The notes: generated by a model not told the origin, from the letters alone. A stretch of 45,674 nt of DNA from DATLMR01 sp035634255 (GCA_035634255.1 DASQDI010000146.1:1-45674), one strand, 5' to 3'. Shown: positions 24,635 through 34,014, numbered from the stretch's first letter. Numbers and translations: made by a program.

Positions 24635-27600
24635 TTAAGCAGAAGGCGTTTCCAGAATCTCCAATATGCGCCGCACGAGTGCTGAGTCCTGTTCATCCAA
24701 CCCATCCGTGAGCGCGCTGGCATCGCGCTCACCCTCCCAGATGCGCCGCACAGCTCCGGCAACCTTTAAACCGTTCTCTTCTAGCTGTGGTAACGACTCT
24801 TCAATTTCGGCGCGTGGCTGCTCATTGCCGCGCGCCACTTCCGCGATGGCCTGCAAAAATGGCTCGAATTTGTCTAAGACTTTCTGCATACGAAGTGGCG
24901 CTTCTTCCTTGTTCCTTTCAGCTTGTTCTTTTGCCATCTGCCAGATTATTTGAATCGCCGCGTCGCCATCAGATGCTTTCTTCGGCAGTTGCGCGAACAT
25001 CTCCCGAAACCGCACGCCATCGATTTGCTCAACGATTAAGCAAACTTGTTCAAACGACGGCGTCATGGACGGTAAAGTCGAGCGAGCGAGATTCCGGATA
25101 CTAGCTAACAAAGAGCCGGAACTGATCTGCAACCAGATAAGACCAGCAGCTAGAAGGTGAGCCAGACAGGTTTCAGTGATAGCGCTTTCAGCCCTCTCAA
25201 TATAATTTGCTAGATTATTGTGGCCGATGGCGCAATTTTCTGGCTCGTTGACCTGATACGCATAACGCAGGGCGGTTTGCTCGAAGCGCGCGGCAGACAT
25301 TGAGTGGCCTTCGTTGTTTTCCAGAGCGGCCAGACCACCATAAACCTTGTTTAAAAGTGAAAAGTCACCAGCTTGTTCAAATACAACCCGACAATATTCC
25401 AGCAAGTTGCGTGCTTCGCGATAGAGGCGCAAGTTCAGAAGCGGGCCATAACCATTGAATTGCGACCGGGCAATATCCAATTCGCCCGCCCCACGCCTAC
25501 GTTTGTATTGGTTGATCTCAGCGTTAAACTCAAGTGCGGTTTCCCATTGTTCTAGGCTGAGTGCCGCAGTTTGGCCTATGTCTAGTATTGTCTCCCGAAC
25601 ATTCCATGAAGGTATGTCTTCTTCAGCGGCGCTTTCTTCGGGTAGGTCATCCATTTCCGCGCGGTGTTGCTCCACTGCTGTCAGCACTTCCGAGTAACAA
25701 CCAAGCGAGTTCAGCGCTTGCAGTCGCATAACTTTATAGAAAATCCGCGCCCACGGTCCAAGTTTGATGTGGCTGATGTAATCGGCCATTTCTTCAGCCG
25801 TCCGCTGTGCTTCATCAAATCGTCCTGTTGACATGAGCAGGTTAAATAAATCGGTTGAAGCCACCGACGCAAGCCGGTACTTATTATCCGTCAAGCAGCG
25901 GGTAATAAGCTCACGCAGTGCGGCCTCTGCTTCCGAGTAATAGCCGGCCTTTCGAAGGGCGTTAGCCAGTATGCCCGCGTTAGCTAATTCGTACTCTGTA
26001 CCGCGTGTTTGGTCCGCAATGTAGCGCAAGAACGGTATACCCATCGCCAGCGTTGCGGAGCTGTAATCCCTACTAATCATTTCTTCAAGCAGTTTTGAGG
26101 CTTCTTCCCATCGTTGTGTCCTTATTAGGTATGGAACACCACGGCGTGCACCTTCCACCACAAGCCGCCCTCCACCCTGCATTTCAGTCTTCCTTCCGTG
26201 TTGCCACATCGACATAAAGTAATCACCAAGTTCAATGTCCACCGCGTTCAAGACTGAATCTAAGGAGGAAGACAAGATACCTTCGGCAACGCCGGGATGA
26301 AGGCGGAATTGTTGTCTGATTGTTGATAGTTGTTGATCTTTTATCCAGCCTTGCACGGCCGGGTCAGACGGGTTTGTTAGTGCAGCTTCAATATAAGGTA
26401 TAAGGTCTTGGAAATTGAAGCCTTCCGGGTTGTTCAGCAAGGCCGCCACGTCCGGGTTCTGTTCTGCCAGGATCGCCAAAAGAGTTTGGAAGCTTTCTTG
26501 AGTAAATTGCGGGCTGTCCGAGCTCTTTACTTCAATTTCAATCAAACCGGCTTGGGCCAGGTCATTCAGAGCGGCTTCCAGTCCAAGGCTAGATTCTCTC
26601 AAAGCATTTTGGGCCTGTGAGTATGCAGGCTCGGGCGCGGGTTGCTTCTCCTTTCCACGCTCGCCGTTCAGTCGCTTGAGGAAGTCTTCCCAGTTGCCTT
26701 TTACCACGTCCAACGTTCGATCAGGTTCTTCCAGGCGCGCTAAGAATTGTGCCAGCAGGCGGGCGGTGGGGCTGAGGTTATGACTAACCCCCTCGGTCCA
26801 TCGGCGAAGTTCGTCCACGAACTCATCTTCGGGCCTGTCGCTGTGGCCGGTCCTGAAAAAGGCCATGTGAGCCATTCCTGTACCATCGCTTGTTTTTTCG
26901 ATTCGTGCGAGGTGCGCGTCCAGAGCCTTGGGCTCGGAGGCCATCCCCTCGGCCAGTTCCAGCAATTTCGGGTGGCCCTGCGCTGCGTGTAATATGCGCC
27001 TGAGTTTTTCGCGCCCTTCATCATCCTTGAAAAGTTGTTTCAAATTACCCATCTCGCGGGCCAGCAGCACGCTCTCCTGAAAACTCAAAGCGTGAATGGC
27101 ATCTTCACGCAGGCGCGGGTGGCCTTTCAGCGCCGCAGGCACGCGGCGCGAGGTTATCACCAATCGCGAGAGGCCGCCGTGGTCCAGCAAAGTGTTCAAC
27201 AGGTCGCCCCATCGCGCGTCGCGCCACTCGCCGGTTGAAGTCAGCAAACCTTCAAGGTTATCGAGCACAATAAGAATGGAGTAGCTCTGCAATAATCCAC
27301 GGAGGCGCGGCAGGGCTTTGTGCCTGAACGCCTCCGGGTCGTCCATCAGCCCTACGAGTTCTAATCCGGGCAGTTGCCTCTCCATCGAAAACGCAAATTG
27401 AGTGAGGGCCGTCGTGATTTCGTGATTCTCTTCGGGCGCTTTGTGCCAGACAAAAGCTGTGAAGCGTTCAATATTTTTTGGGTCATACCTGTAAGCCAGC
27501 TCAAGCGCGCAGGCCGTCTTGCCCGCGCCCGCCATCCCATAAAACAACACCCCGATCTTGCCGCTCTCCGGCGCGAGCGCCTGACTTGCCTTCAGCATCG

Positions 27601-28855
27601 GCATCAGCCTACCCACGAAACGTTCAGGAGCTTTCGGGAAGTAGAACAGGCCGGTCTGAGGCAGATCAAACGATGGCGGGCGCGGCGGGGCTTGTAGCCG
27701 AAGGTCAGCCGCGCGCTTGCCGAATAGCAAAGGTGTAAGGCGGGAGAATATCGGACGGTAGGGATTGTGCTCAGGACTTAAAGCATCATCAACGGCCAGT
27801 TGGAGCGCCTGTGGCAGCGGTTGCTTTTTCTCAAGCATGCGCTCGTAAAGCGTGAGGGCCATCTCCGTGGCGAAGTCATCCAGAACGGGGTAGCGCATCG
27901 CCAGCACCGCGCAGTCGAGTTCTTCCGACAACCGCTGGCCGAGGCTCGGGAGGATGTTCGGCGTTTGCGCCGGCGGAGGGGTCTCGCGGGTGGGAGGGTC
28001 CTCAAGCCCGACCTGCGCCCGCGCGGCTCGCAAGTCGGCCGCGCCCGAATAGCAGGCCGACAGCGTCAGCAGTTTCAGGCGTGAGTGGGCCGGGCGCAAT
28101 AGCTTCGCCAGTTCTTCGGCGTCGATCCTGTCAGCCGAGCCGTCCGGCTTTTCAAGCACCAGCTCGCCTTCGAGCCCATGCCCGGAGAAGTGCAACACGT
28201 CCCATCCGGGCGCTTCCTGCAAAACATCCTTCAGCAAATCGCGCGTGGCTCCGTATTGAAGCAGGCGCAACTCGACCGCCTGCCCGCGTGTCTGCACGAA
28301 TTCGCGCACCATCTCCTGAAGTCGGTATCGCTCCTGCCGCAGGTTCAGCGGAGTGGCGTCGTGCGGCAGGCTGAAGACGCCGAGGATTCGCAAAGGCTCT
28401 GACTGGTTGCTCTCCTTCGGCGCGAGACTGCCGGGCCTTTGCCCCTTCTCGCGCGCCACGGTGTAGACTAGCCGAAACCCGCGCTCGGCGAGGGGCTTGC
28501 CGCCAAGGTGCGCAAGCTCGAATGGGCGAAACAGAAGGCTCTGCGCATCCGCAGGCACGCGGACTTGCACTACGCAGGCCGGCGATTGCTCGTATTCAAG
28601 CAACTTCTCGCCCACCTTACCAAAGACCTTCTCTCCCATCCACGCACCAAGCTCATTCAGTACTTCTTCTGCCGGGCGGACTCTCTCATGGAATCGCAAC
28701 CGGCCCGGCAGGTCTACGAAGCTCTGGTACACCGGGTCGTTAGGGTCGAGCGCAACTTCATGGTCGGCCAGATAACGCTCCGCCGGGTCTGAGAGCACCC
28801 AGCGCCACTTTGTGTCGGAGCCGTACTCGACGGTGAGTATAAGTTGAAAAGCCAT
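24635..28855 (-). CDS. CHAT protease domain - STAND NTPase - TPR protein
   Basis: A large 1406-residue signalling ATPase. An N-terminal beta-rich domain (1-150) precedes a CHAT caspase-like protease (about 150-350) with catalytic His226 in LHFSGHG and Cys268 in LLTLSACYSGA. The NTPase follows: Walker A G440-MAGAGKT447, Walker B LIVLDN with Asp532, then GLSRLVITSRR like the NB-ARC sensor. The C-terminal half (about 780-1400) is an alpha-helical solenoid of degenerate TPRs. In this class a sensor domain triggers oligomerisation and unleashes the protease; some relatives act in anti-phage or cell-death systems, and a partner substrate is usually nearby, but none is obvious here. The start ATG has GGGAGAA upstream. 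GC content is clearly lower and uneven: about 43-52% in the TPR part, much higher in the CHAT part. Confidence 0.9.
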   Translation of the reverse strand: MAFQLILTVEYGSDTKWRWVLSDPAERYLADHEVALDPNDPVYQSFVDLPGRLRFHERVRPAEEVLNELGAWMGEKVFGKVGEKLLEYEQSPACVVQVRVPADAQSLLFRPFELAHLGGKPLAERGFRLVYTVAREKGQRPGSLAPKESNQSEPLRILGVFSLPHDATPLNLRQERYRLQEMVREFVQTRGQAVELRLLQYGATRDLLKDVLQEAPGWDVLHFSGHGLEGELVLEKPDGSADRIDAEELAKLLRPAHSRLKLLTLSACYSGAADLRAARAQVGLEDPPTRETPPPAQTPNILPSLGQRLSEELDCAVLAMRYPVLDDFATEMALTLYERMLEKKQPLPQALQLAVDDALSPEHNPYRPIFSRLTPLLFGKRAADLRLQAPPRPPSFDLPQTGLFYFPKAPERFVGRLMPMLKASQALAPESGKIGVLFYGMAGAGKTACALELAYRYDPKNIERFTAFVWHKAPEENHEITTALTQFAFSMERQLPGLELVGLMDDPEAFRHKALPRLRGLLQSYSILIVLDNLEGLLTSTGEWRDARWGDLLNTLLDHGGLSRLVITSRRVPAALKGHPRLREDAIHALSFQESVLLAREMGNLKQLFKDDEGREKLRRILHAAQGHPKLLELAEGMASEPKALDAHLARIEKTSDGTGMAHMAFFRTGHSDRPEDEFVDELRRWTEGVSHNLSPTARLLAQFLARLEEPDRTLDVVKGNWEDFLKRLNGERGKEKQPAPEPAYSQAQNALRESSLGLEAALNDLAQAGLIEIEVKSSDSPQFTQESFQTLLAILAEQNPDVAALLNNPEGFNFQDLIPYIEAALTNPSDPAVQGWIKDQQLSTIRQQFRLHPGVAEGILSSSLDSVLNAVDIELGDYFMSMWQHGRKTEMQGGGRLVVEGARRGVPYLIRTQRWEEASKLLEEMISRDYSSATLAMGIPFLRYIADQTRGTEYELANAGILANALRKAGYYSEAEAALRELITRCLTDNKYRLASVASTDLFNLLMSTGRFDEAQRTAEEMADYISHIKLGPWARIFYKVMRLQALNSLGCYSEVLTAVEQHRAEMDDLPEESAAEEDIPSWNVRETILDIGQTAALSLEQWETALEFNAEINQYKRRRGAGELDIARSQFNGYGPLLNLRLYREARNLLEYCRVVFEQAGDFSLLNKVYGGLAALENNEGHSMSAARFEQTALRYAYQVNEPENCAIGHNNLANYIERAESAITETCLAHLLAAGLIWLQISSGSLLASIRNLARSTLPSMTPSFEQVCLIVEQIDGVRFREMFAQLPKKASDGDAAIQIIWQMAKEQAERNKEEAPLRMQKVLDKFEPFLQAIAEVARGNEQPRAEIEESLPQLEENGLKVAGAVRRIWEGERDASALTDGLDEQDSALVRRILEILETPSA

Positions 28856-28885
28856 GCGCGTTCTCCCGCTGAATAGGATGTATGG

Positions 28886-28891
28886 AGTATA
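28886..28891 (-). promoter_or_regulatory. Extended -10 promoter for the CHAT-NTPase gene
   Basis: On the minus strand the sequence reads TGTTATACT, an extended -10, with transcription expected near 28879 and a leader of about 24 bases carrying the GGGAGAA ribosome site. An AT-rich tract (28901-28918) lies just upstream and could serve as an UP element; no good -35 is seen. Confidence 0.45.
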
Positions 28892-28929
28892 ACACGGCGG
28901 TTTTATATTAAAAATTCACGTCATTAAAG

Positions 28930-28954
28930 GAATGCGGGCAGGGCGCCCGCATTC
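28930..28954 (-). terminator. Hairpin terminator after the acyl-CoA mutase genes
   Basis: A perfect 10-bp stem (GAATGCGGGC with GCCCGCATTC) around a 5-base loop, followed on the minus strand by CTTTAATG. It begins 24 bases after the mutase small-subunit stop and insulates the CHAT gene from the metabolic operon. The T-tract is weak. Confidence 0.65.
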
Positions 28955-28977
28955 TTAGGCTTCGCCTCAATGCCATG

Positions 28978-29391
28978 TCAGGCGGGTTGGGTCGCGCGGC
29001 GCACGTTCTTGCGAATGAAGTCGATGATCTCCTCCATACGCGAGCCGGGGGTGAATACTTCGGTGACCCCAAGTTCTTTCAGTCGCGGGATGTCTTCGTC
29101 GGGGATGATCCCGCCGCCGAATATGATCACGTCGTCGAGCCCCGCCTCCCGCGACAGTTCGACCACGCGCGGGAACAGAGTCATGTGCGCGCCCGAGAGT
29201 ATCGACATCCCGATGGCGTCAACGTCCTCCTGAAGCGCCGCGTTCACCACCATCTCGGGCGTCTGCCTCAGCCCCGTGTAGATGACTTCCATCCCCGCGT
29301 CCCGCAGGGCGCGCGCTATGACCTTGACCCCTCTGTCGTGCCCGTCGAGGCCGGGCTTTGCCAGTAAGACCCTGATTCTTTCTTCGCTCAT
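28978..29391 (-). CDS. B12-dependent acyl-CoA mutase, small (cobalamin-binding) subunit
   Basis: A 137-residue Rossmann-fold cobalamin-binding protein. The B12 motif is LAKPGLDGHDRGVKVIA (DxHxxG, whose His replaces the lower axial base), with GMSILSGAH and FGGGI completing the nucleotide-tail pocket. It is the detached C-terminal domain of a methylmalonyl-/isobutyryl-CoA mutase; at 137 residues it is almost exactly the size of streptomycete IcmB. Its gene follows the large-subunit gene by 35 bases and they form one operon. No MeaB-type chaperone gene is present. Confidence 0.93.
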   Translation of the reverse strand: MSEERIRVLLAKPGLDGHDRGVKVIARALRDAGMEVIYTGLRQTPEMVVNAALQEDVDAIGMSILSGAHMTLFPRVVELSREAGLDDVIIFGGGIIPDEDIPRLKELGVTEVFTPGSRMEEIIDFIRKNVRRATQPA

Positions 29392-29426
29392 AATCGCTCA
29401 ATATATCTGGTTGAATCCAAAACCGC

Positions 29427-31106
29427 TCAAAACATCGGCTCGCGGTACTCGCCGTAGACCGGCCTGAGCGCGTCGCACATCTCCCCGAGCGTGGCGTAAG
29501 CGCGCGTGCATTCGAGCAGGAGCGGCATCGTGTTTCGGCCCTCGCGCGCGCCCTCGGTTAAGTCAGAGAGCGTCTTAGCCACGCGCTCGTTGTCGCGCTC
29601 CGAGCGGAGCTTCCGTAACCTCTCGCCCTGAAGCCGGGCGGTCGACTCGTCGATCTGAAGGAGCGGCACCGCCCGCGGCTCTTCCTCCATGACGTAATCG
29701 TTCACGCCGACGATCACCTTGTCTTTCGACTCAACCGCCATCTGGTATTCGTAGGAAGCGTCCTGAATCTCGCGCTGCGGGAAGCCCGCGTCGATGGCTT
29801 CGATCATGCCCCCGAATCCGTCGATCTTGCGGAAGTAGTCGAACGCGCCCTCTTCCATGTCGCGCGTGAGCTTCTCTATGAAGTAAGAGCCCCCGAGCGG
29901 GTCTATCGTGTTGACCACCCCCGACTCGTGCGCGATGATCTGCTGCGTCCTGAGGGCTATCAGGGCCGCCTCGTCCGAAGGCAGGGCGAGCGCCTCGTCG
30001 TACGCATCCGTGTGCAAAGACTGCGTGCCCCCCAGCACCCCGGCGAGCGCCTGAATGGCCACGCGCACGATGTTGTTGAGCGGCTGCTGCGCCGTGAGCG
30101 ACACCCCCGCCGTCTGCGTGTGGAAGCGCAGGGCCCACGACCTGGGGTTCTTCGCCTTGAAGCGCTCTTTCATCACCTTGTACCAGATGCGGCGGGCCGC
30201 GCGGTACTTGGCGATCTCTTCAAAAAAGTCGTTGTGCGAGTTGAAGAAGAAGCTCAAGCGCGGCGCGAAATCATCCACATCCATCCCGGCGTTGATCGCG
30301 TACTGCACGTACTCGATGCCGTCGCGCAGGGTGAAGGCCAGCTCCTGCATGGCCGTCGAGCCCGCCTCGCGAATGTGGTAGCCCGAGATCGAGACCGGGT
30401 TGAATCTGGGCACTTCCTTCGTGCAGAACTCGATAGTGTCGACGATGAGCTGCATCGCCTGGCGCGGCGGGTATATCCACTCCTTCTGCGCGATGTACTC
30501 TTTGAGTATGTCGTTTTGGAGCGTGCCGCCGACCTTCTTCAAGTCCGCGCCCTGCTTCTCGGCGACGGCCAGAAACATGGCGAATATCATCGACGCCGGC
30601 GCGTTGATGGTCATCGAAGTCGTGACCTGTTCGAGCGGGATTCCGTCGAACAGCACTTCCATGTCCGCGAGGCTCGATATGGCCACGCCGCACTTGCCGA
30701 CCTCGCCCTCGCTGAACGGGTGGTCCGAGTCGTAACCCATCAGGGTCGGCAGATCGAAGGCCACCGAGAGGCCCGTCTGACCGTGTTCGAGGAGGTACTT
30801 GAACCGCTGGTTCGTGTCGAAGGCCGAGCCGAAGCCCGCGAACTGGCGCATCGTCCACAGCTTTCCGCGATAGCCCGTCGCGTGTATGCCGCGGACGTAA
30901 GGGGGCTCGCCCGGAAAGCCCAGCTCGGACTCGTAATCGAAATCCGGCAGGCTGTTGGGCGTGTAAAGGCGCTCGATGGGCATGAGCGAAGTGGTCGTGA
31001 AGCTCTTCCTGCTCTCGGGCATCTTCTTCAGAGTGGGGTCAAGCGTGCGCTCTTCCCATTCGCGCTCGGCCTCTTGCAAACGGTTCGTCAGGTCGGTGGT
31101 GCTCAT
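29427..31106 (-). CDS. B12-dependent acyl-CoA mutase, large subunit (isobutyryl-CoA-mutase-like active site)
   Basis: A 559-residue TIM-barrel subunit that rearranges the carbon skeleton of an acyl-CoA by a radical mechanism. ATG 31106 (MSTTDLTNRLQEA) has GAGGAGAG upstream; the longer frame to 31154 lacks such a site. Family blocks include LWTMRQFAGFG, FDLPTLMGYDSDHP, VSISGYHIREAGSTA, FHTQTAGVSLTAQQP and LGGTQSLHTDAYDEA. Two substrate-specificity positions differ from true methylmalonyl-CoA mutase: Phe89 (Tyr89 in MCM) and Gln207 (Arg207 in MCM, which holds the carboxylate). Phe/Gln is the isobutyryl-CoA mutase pair. Automated annotation would say methylmalonyl-CoA mutase; I think isobutyryl-/butyryl-CoA or a related substrate more likely. 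Confidence 0.93.
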   Translation of the reverse strand: MSTTDLTNRLQEAEREWEERTLDPTLKKMPESRKSFTTTSLMPIERLYTPNSLPDFDYESELGFPGEPPYVRGIHATGYRGKLWTMRQFAGFGSAFDTNQRFKYLLEHGQTGLSVAFDLPTLMGYDSDHPFSEGEVGKCGVAISSLADMEVLFDGIPLEQVTTSMTINAPASMIFAMFLAVAEKQGADLKKVGGTLQNDILKEYIAQKEWIYPPRQAMQLIVDTIEFCTKEVPRFNPVSISGYHIREAGSTAMQELAFTLRDGIEYVQYAINAGMDVDDFAPRLSFFFNSHNDFFEEIAKYRAARRIWYKVMKERFKAKNPRSWALRFHTQTAGVSLTAQQPLNNIVRVAIQALAGVLGGTQSLHTDAYDEALALPSDEAALIALRTQQIIAHESGVVNTIDPLGGSYFIEKLTRDMEEGAFDYFRKIDGFGGMIEAIDAGFPQREIQDASYEYQMAVESKDKVIVGVNDYVMEEEPRAVPLLQIDESTARLQGERLRKLRSERDNERVAKTLSDLTEGAREGRNTMPLLLECTRAYATLGEMCDALRPVYGEYREPMF

Positions 31107-31264
31107 CTTCTCTCCTCGAAATAAAATCACATAGATAAAGCGGACGAGTGGCAATTAGAAACCAAGGTTGATGATAGTTGACCGCCTCCGGCAGTGTCAA
31201 CTTCGCGCCCCCTCGCGCGGGCGGTTGAAAAGCCCATTTTTCGCGGGATTTCGCTCGCCGGGAG

Positions 31265-32533
31265 TTATTCTGTGGCGGCGATGTCTTTGCGGTAGTGCAT
31301 GCCGTCGAAGCCGATCTTCCCGATGGCTTCGTAGGCGCGGTCGCGCGCGGAGGCGAGGCTCTCGGCCCGCGCGGTCACCCCAAGCACTCGGCCGCCCGAG
31401 GTCAGGACGCTCCCCTGCTCGTCGCGCATAGTCCCCGCATGAAAGACCGCGACGTTTTCCAGGGAGCTGGCTTCATCGAGACCCGTGATCGGCTTGCCCT
31501 GCTGGTACTCGCCGGGGTACCCGGACGAGGCCGCCACGACGCAGACGGACGAGTGCGCGCTCCAGCTTATCGGAGTATCCCCTATCCGATCACTGGCGAC
31601 CGCGTCGAAAATCTCCGCGAGGTCCGATTCCAGCCTGACCAGCACGGCCTGCGTCTCCGGGTCGCCGAGCCTCGCGTTGTACTCGATGACTTTCGGGCCG
31701 CCGTCGGTCAGCATCAGGCCCGCGTAGAGCACGCCCCGGAACGGGCTGCCCTCGGAGGCCATCCCTTCGAGGGTCGGCTCCACGATCCCGCGAGTGATGC
31801 GCTCAAGCGTCGCGTCGTCGATCAGGCCCGGAGTGGAAAACGAGCCCATGCCTCCGGTATTCGGCCCGGAGTCGCCGTCCTGCGCCCGCTTGTAATCCTG
31901 CGCGGGCGGGATGATCTTATAACCCCGCCCATCCGCGAAGATCATCAGAGACGCCTCGCGCCCCGACAGGTGCTCTTCGAGGACGATGCGCGACCCCGCG
32001 TCCCCGTAAGCGCGCTGGACCATGATGGCGTTGATGGCCATGTCGAATTCGGCTTCGCTGTCGATTATGCGCACGCCCTTGCCTGCGGCCAGGCCGTCGG
32101 CCTTCACCACGACCGGGAATTCGTATTCGAGCTTGCGCGTCGCCCTCGCGGATTCCGGGGAGTGGCACGCGGTGAAGCGTGCCGTCGGGATGGAGTGGCG
32201 CGCCATGAACTGCTTCGCGAAAATCTTGCTGCCTTCGAGCTGCGCCGCGGCCTGCGAAGGGCCGAAGAGCTTCAGATTGCGCGATGCGAACACGTCCGCT
32301 ACCCCCGCCACCAGAGGCGCTTCCGGCCCGACCACGGTCAGGTCCGCGCCCATCGACTCGGCCAGGTTCGCGAGGCTCCCGGCGTCGTTCACGTTCGCGG
32401 GGAAACAACCCGAGACTTCCGCTATCCCCGCGTTGCCGGGGGCGCAGTACAGGGCCGACACGTTCGGGCTCTGACTGAGCTTCCATACTATGGCGTGTTC
32501 CCGGCCCCCAGAGCCTATTACAAGGATTTTCAT
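31265..32533 (-). CDS. purD: Phosphoribosylamine-glycine ligase (GAR synthetase)
   Basis: Second step of purine synthesis: ATP-dependent joining of glycine to phosphoribosylamine in the cytoplasm. 422 residues, standard length. The N-terminus MKILVIGSGGREHAIVWKL is the family start; GPEAPLVAGV, the ATP-grasp block PVVVKADGLAAGKGV, DYKRAQDGDSGPNTGGMGS and EYNARLGDPETQAVL (metal-binding Glu and Asn) are all intact. It lies 43 bases downstream of the MFS gene on the same strand and may be co-transcribed; no other pur genes are here. Confidence 0.97.
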   Translation of the reverse strand: MKILVIGSGGREHAIVWKLSQSPNVSALYCAPGNAGIAEVSGCFPANVNDAGSLANLAESMGADLTVVGPEAPLVAGVADVFASRNLKLFGPSQAAAQLEGSKIFAKQFMARHSIPTARFTACHSPESARATRKLEYEFPVVVKADGLAAGKGVRIIDSEAEFDMAINAIMVQRAYGDAGSRIVLEEHLSGREASLMIFADGRGYKIIPPAQDYKRAQDGDSGPNTGGMGSFSTPGLIDDATLERITRGIVEPTLEGMASEGSPFRGVLYAGLMLTDGGPKVIEYNARLGDPETQAVLVRLESDLAEIFDAVASDRIGDTPISWSAHSSVCVVAASSGYPGEYQQGKPITGLDEASSLENVAVFHAGTMRDEQGSVLTSGGRVLGVTARAESLASARDRAYEAIGKIGFDGMHYRKDIAATE

Positions 32534-32576
32534 GATGAGAATTTAACACCCCGTGGAGAAAACGAGAAACCGGAAT

Positions 32577-33899
32577 CTAATCCCCCGGCTCGACCTGAAC
32601 GGAAGGCGAGGAGGGGTCCGGTTCGGCGGCCTCTTCTCTGCCCAGCCATCCCAGGATGAGGACGTACACGAATCCCGGCACGAGGAAGGAGAGGCCGAGG
32701 ATTGCGGCCATCGCTCTGGGGCCGAGCCCCGCGTAGTCGAGCCCCCACCCGGTCAGGTAGGTCGAGGCCGCCATCGTGAGCGTCACCATCGCCATCTCAA
32801 TCGCGAAGACCCGCCCCAGGAACCTGTCCGGGACCGACATCTGAATCAGGGCCGAAGAGTAGACCCAGTTGATGCTGCCGCCCGTGTGCGCGCCCGTCAC
32901 GAACAGGAGCGCCACCCAGAAGTGCGAAGCCTGCGCGAGGAGTATGTAGAAGAGTGCCGAGATGAAGAACGACGCGGTGATGGCGCTAATCATCGTTCGC
33001 GTCGAGGTCCCCGTGAGCCTCCGCGCCACCATCGGGCCGATCATCGCGCCGAAGCCACGCGCGGCGTACAGCAACCCGATGGAGGTGCTGCCATCGAGCC
33101 CGATGGGGAATATCTGCTTGCCGAATACGGTCAGAAGCAGCAACACGCCGCCCCCGAACCCCCACGCGCTCTTGACCATCAGCAGCGCGAAGACCCGCAG
33201 GTTCGATTTAAGGTAGCGCGCGCCTTCGACCATGTCCGTAACGCCGAGGGCGCTGGCTATAGAGATGTTCGAGGACTTTCGCGCGCCCTCGGGCCGGGAG
33301 GGGAAGCGCGCGAGCATTATGAATGCGGCGGAGACGAAGAAGGAGAGCGCGTTGATGACGAAGGCCGTGCTTCTGCCGAAGGCCCCGGTCACGACCCCGC
33401 CTAAGGACGCGCCGACGGCGAGCGTGATCGACCACGAAGCGCCCGAGAGCGCGTTGGCCGAGATCAGCTCCCGGCGCGAGACTATGCTCGGGATCGCGGC
33501 CGATCTCGCGGGCTCGAAAAAGGCCGCCACGGCCACTTCCAGGGCGGTGAGCGTGTAGACGATCCAGACCTGGTCCGCCCTGGAGACGAGCAGGAACCCG
33601 AGCACGACGAAGCCTCGAAGGAGGTCGGTCGCGATCATGGTCTTTTTGCGGTCGTAGCGGTCGGCCACCACGCCCGCCAGCGGCCCGACGAAGAATGTGG
33701 GCAGCAGCTTGAGTATCAGGATGTAGCCGACGGCCTCTCCCGAGCCCGTGAGGCTCAGCAGCAGCGTGAAGAGCGCGACGCTGTTGAACCAGTCGCCGGT
33801 TTGCGAGATCACCTGGCCTATGAAGATGTGGCGGAACGAGGGGTTACCGCGGAGCAGATCGAGATAGCCGGCCTCGGATGCGGTCGCCCTGTCGTTCAT
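32577..33899 (-). CDS. MFS transporter (EntS-like / MFS_3)
   Basis: A 440-residue inner-membrane transporter with about twelve helices. The start RHIFIGQVISQTGDWFNSVALFTLLL and the loop GVVADRYDRKKTMIATDLLRG (the MFS motif-A loop between helices 2 and 3) are typical of the EntS/MFS_3 group of exporters and putative effux pumps. Substrate unknown. It is transcribed away from the LysR gene at 34015 across a 115-base gap, an arrangement in which the LysR protein usually controls the divergent gene. No strong ribosome site precedes ATG 33899. Confidence 0.88.
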   Translation of the reverse strand: MNDRATASEAGYLDLLRGNPSFRHIFIGQVISQTGDWFNSVALFTLLLSLTGSGEAVGYILILKLLPTFFVGPLAGVVADRYDRKKTMIATDLLRGFVVLGFLLVSRADQVWIVYTLTALEVAVAAFFEPARSAAIPSIVSRRELISANALSGASWSITLAVGASLGGVVTGAFGRSTAFVINALSFFVSAAFIMLARFPSRPEGARKSSNISIASALGVTDMVEGARYLKSNLRVFALLMVKSAWGFGGGVLLLLTVFGKQIFPIGLDGSTSIGLLYAARGFGAMIGPMVARRLTGTSTRTMISAITASFFISALFYILLAQASHFWVALLFVTGAHTGGSINWVYSSALIQMSVPDRFLGRVFAIEMAMVTLTMAASTYLTGWGLDYAGLGPRAMAAILGLSFLVPGFVYVLILGWLGREEAAEPDPSSPSVQVEPGD

Positions 33900-34014
33900 C
33901 GGGCCATTTTAGCAGCCGGGGGCGAGCGAGGGCGACCCGCGCACTGCCAAATGCCGGAGCGCTCATGCTATAAGTATCAGTGAACTCTTAGAGCGGTCGG
34001 AATAAGGCAACATT
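33900..34014. promoter_or_regulatory. Divergent promoter region, MFS exporter / LysR
   Basis: 115 bases between two divergent start codons. On the plus strand TGCTATAAG (33966-33974) is a candidate extended -10 for the LysR gene, with a start near 33981 and a leader of about 35 bases. I could not identify a convincing LysR T-N11-A palindrome by eye. Confidence 0.4.

Noticed and set aside
27778..28005. Separate small gene on the minus strand inside the CHAT gene
   Set aside because: Arg/Ser-rich shadow of the CHAT domain frame with no ribosome site.
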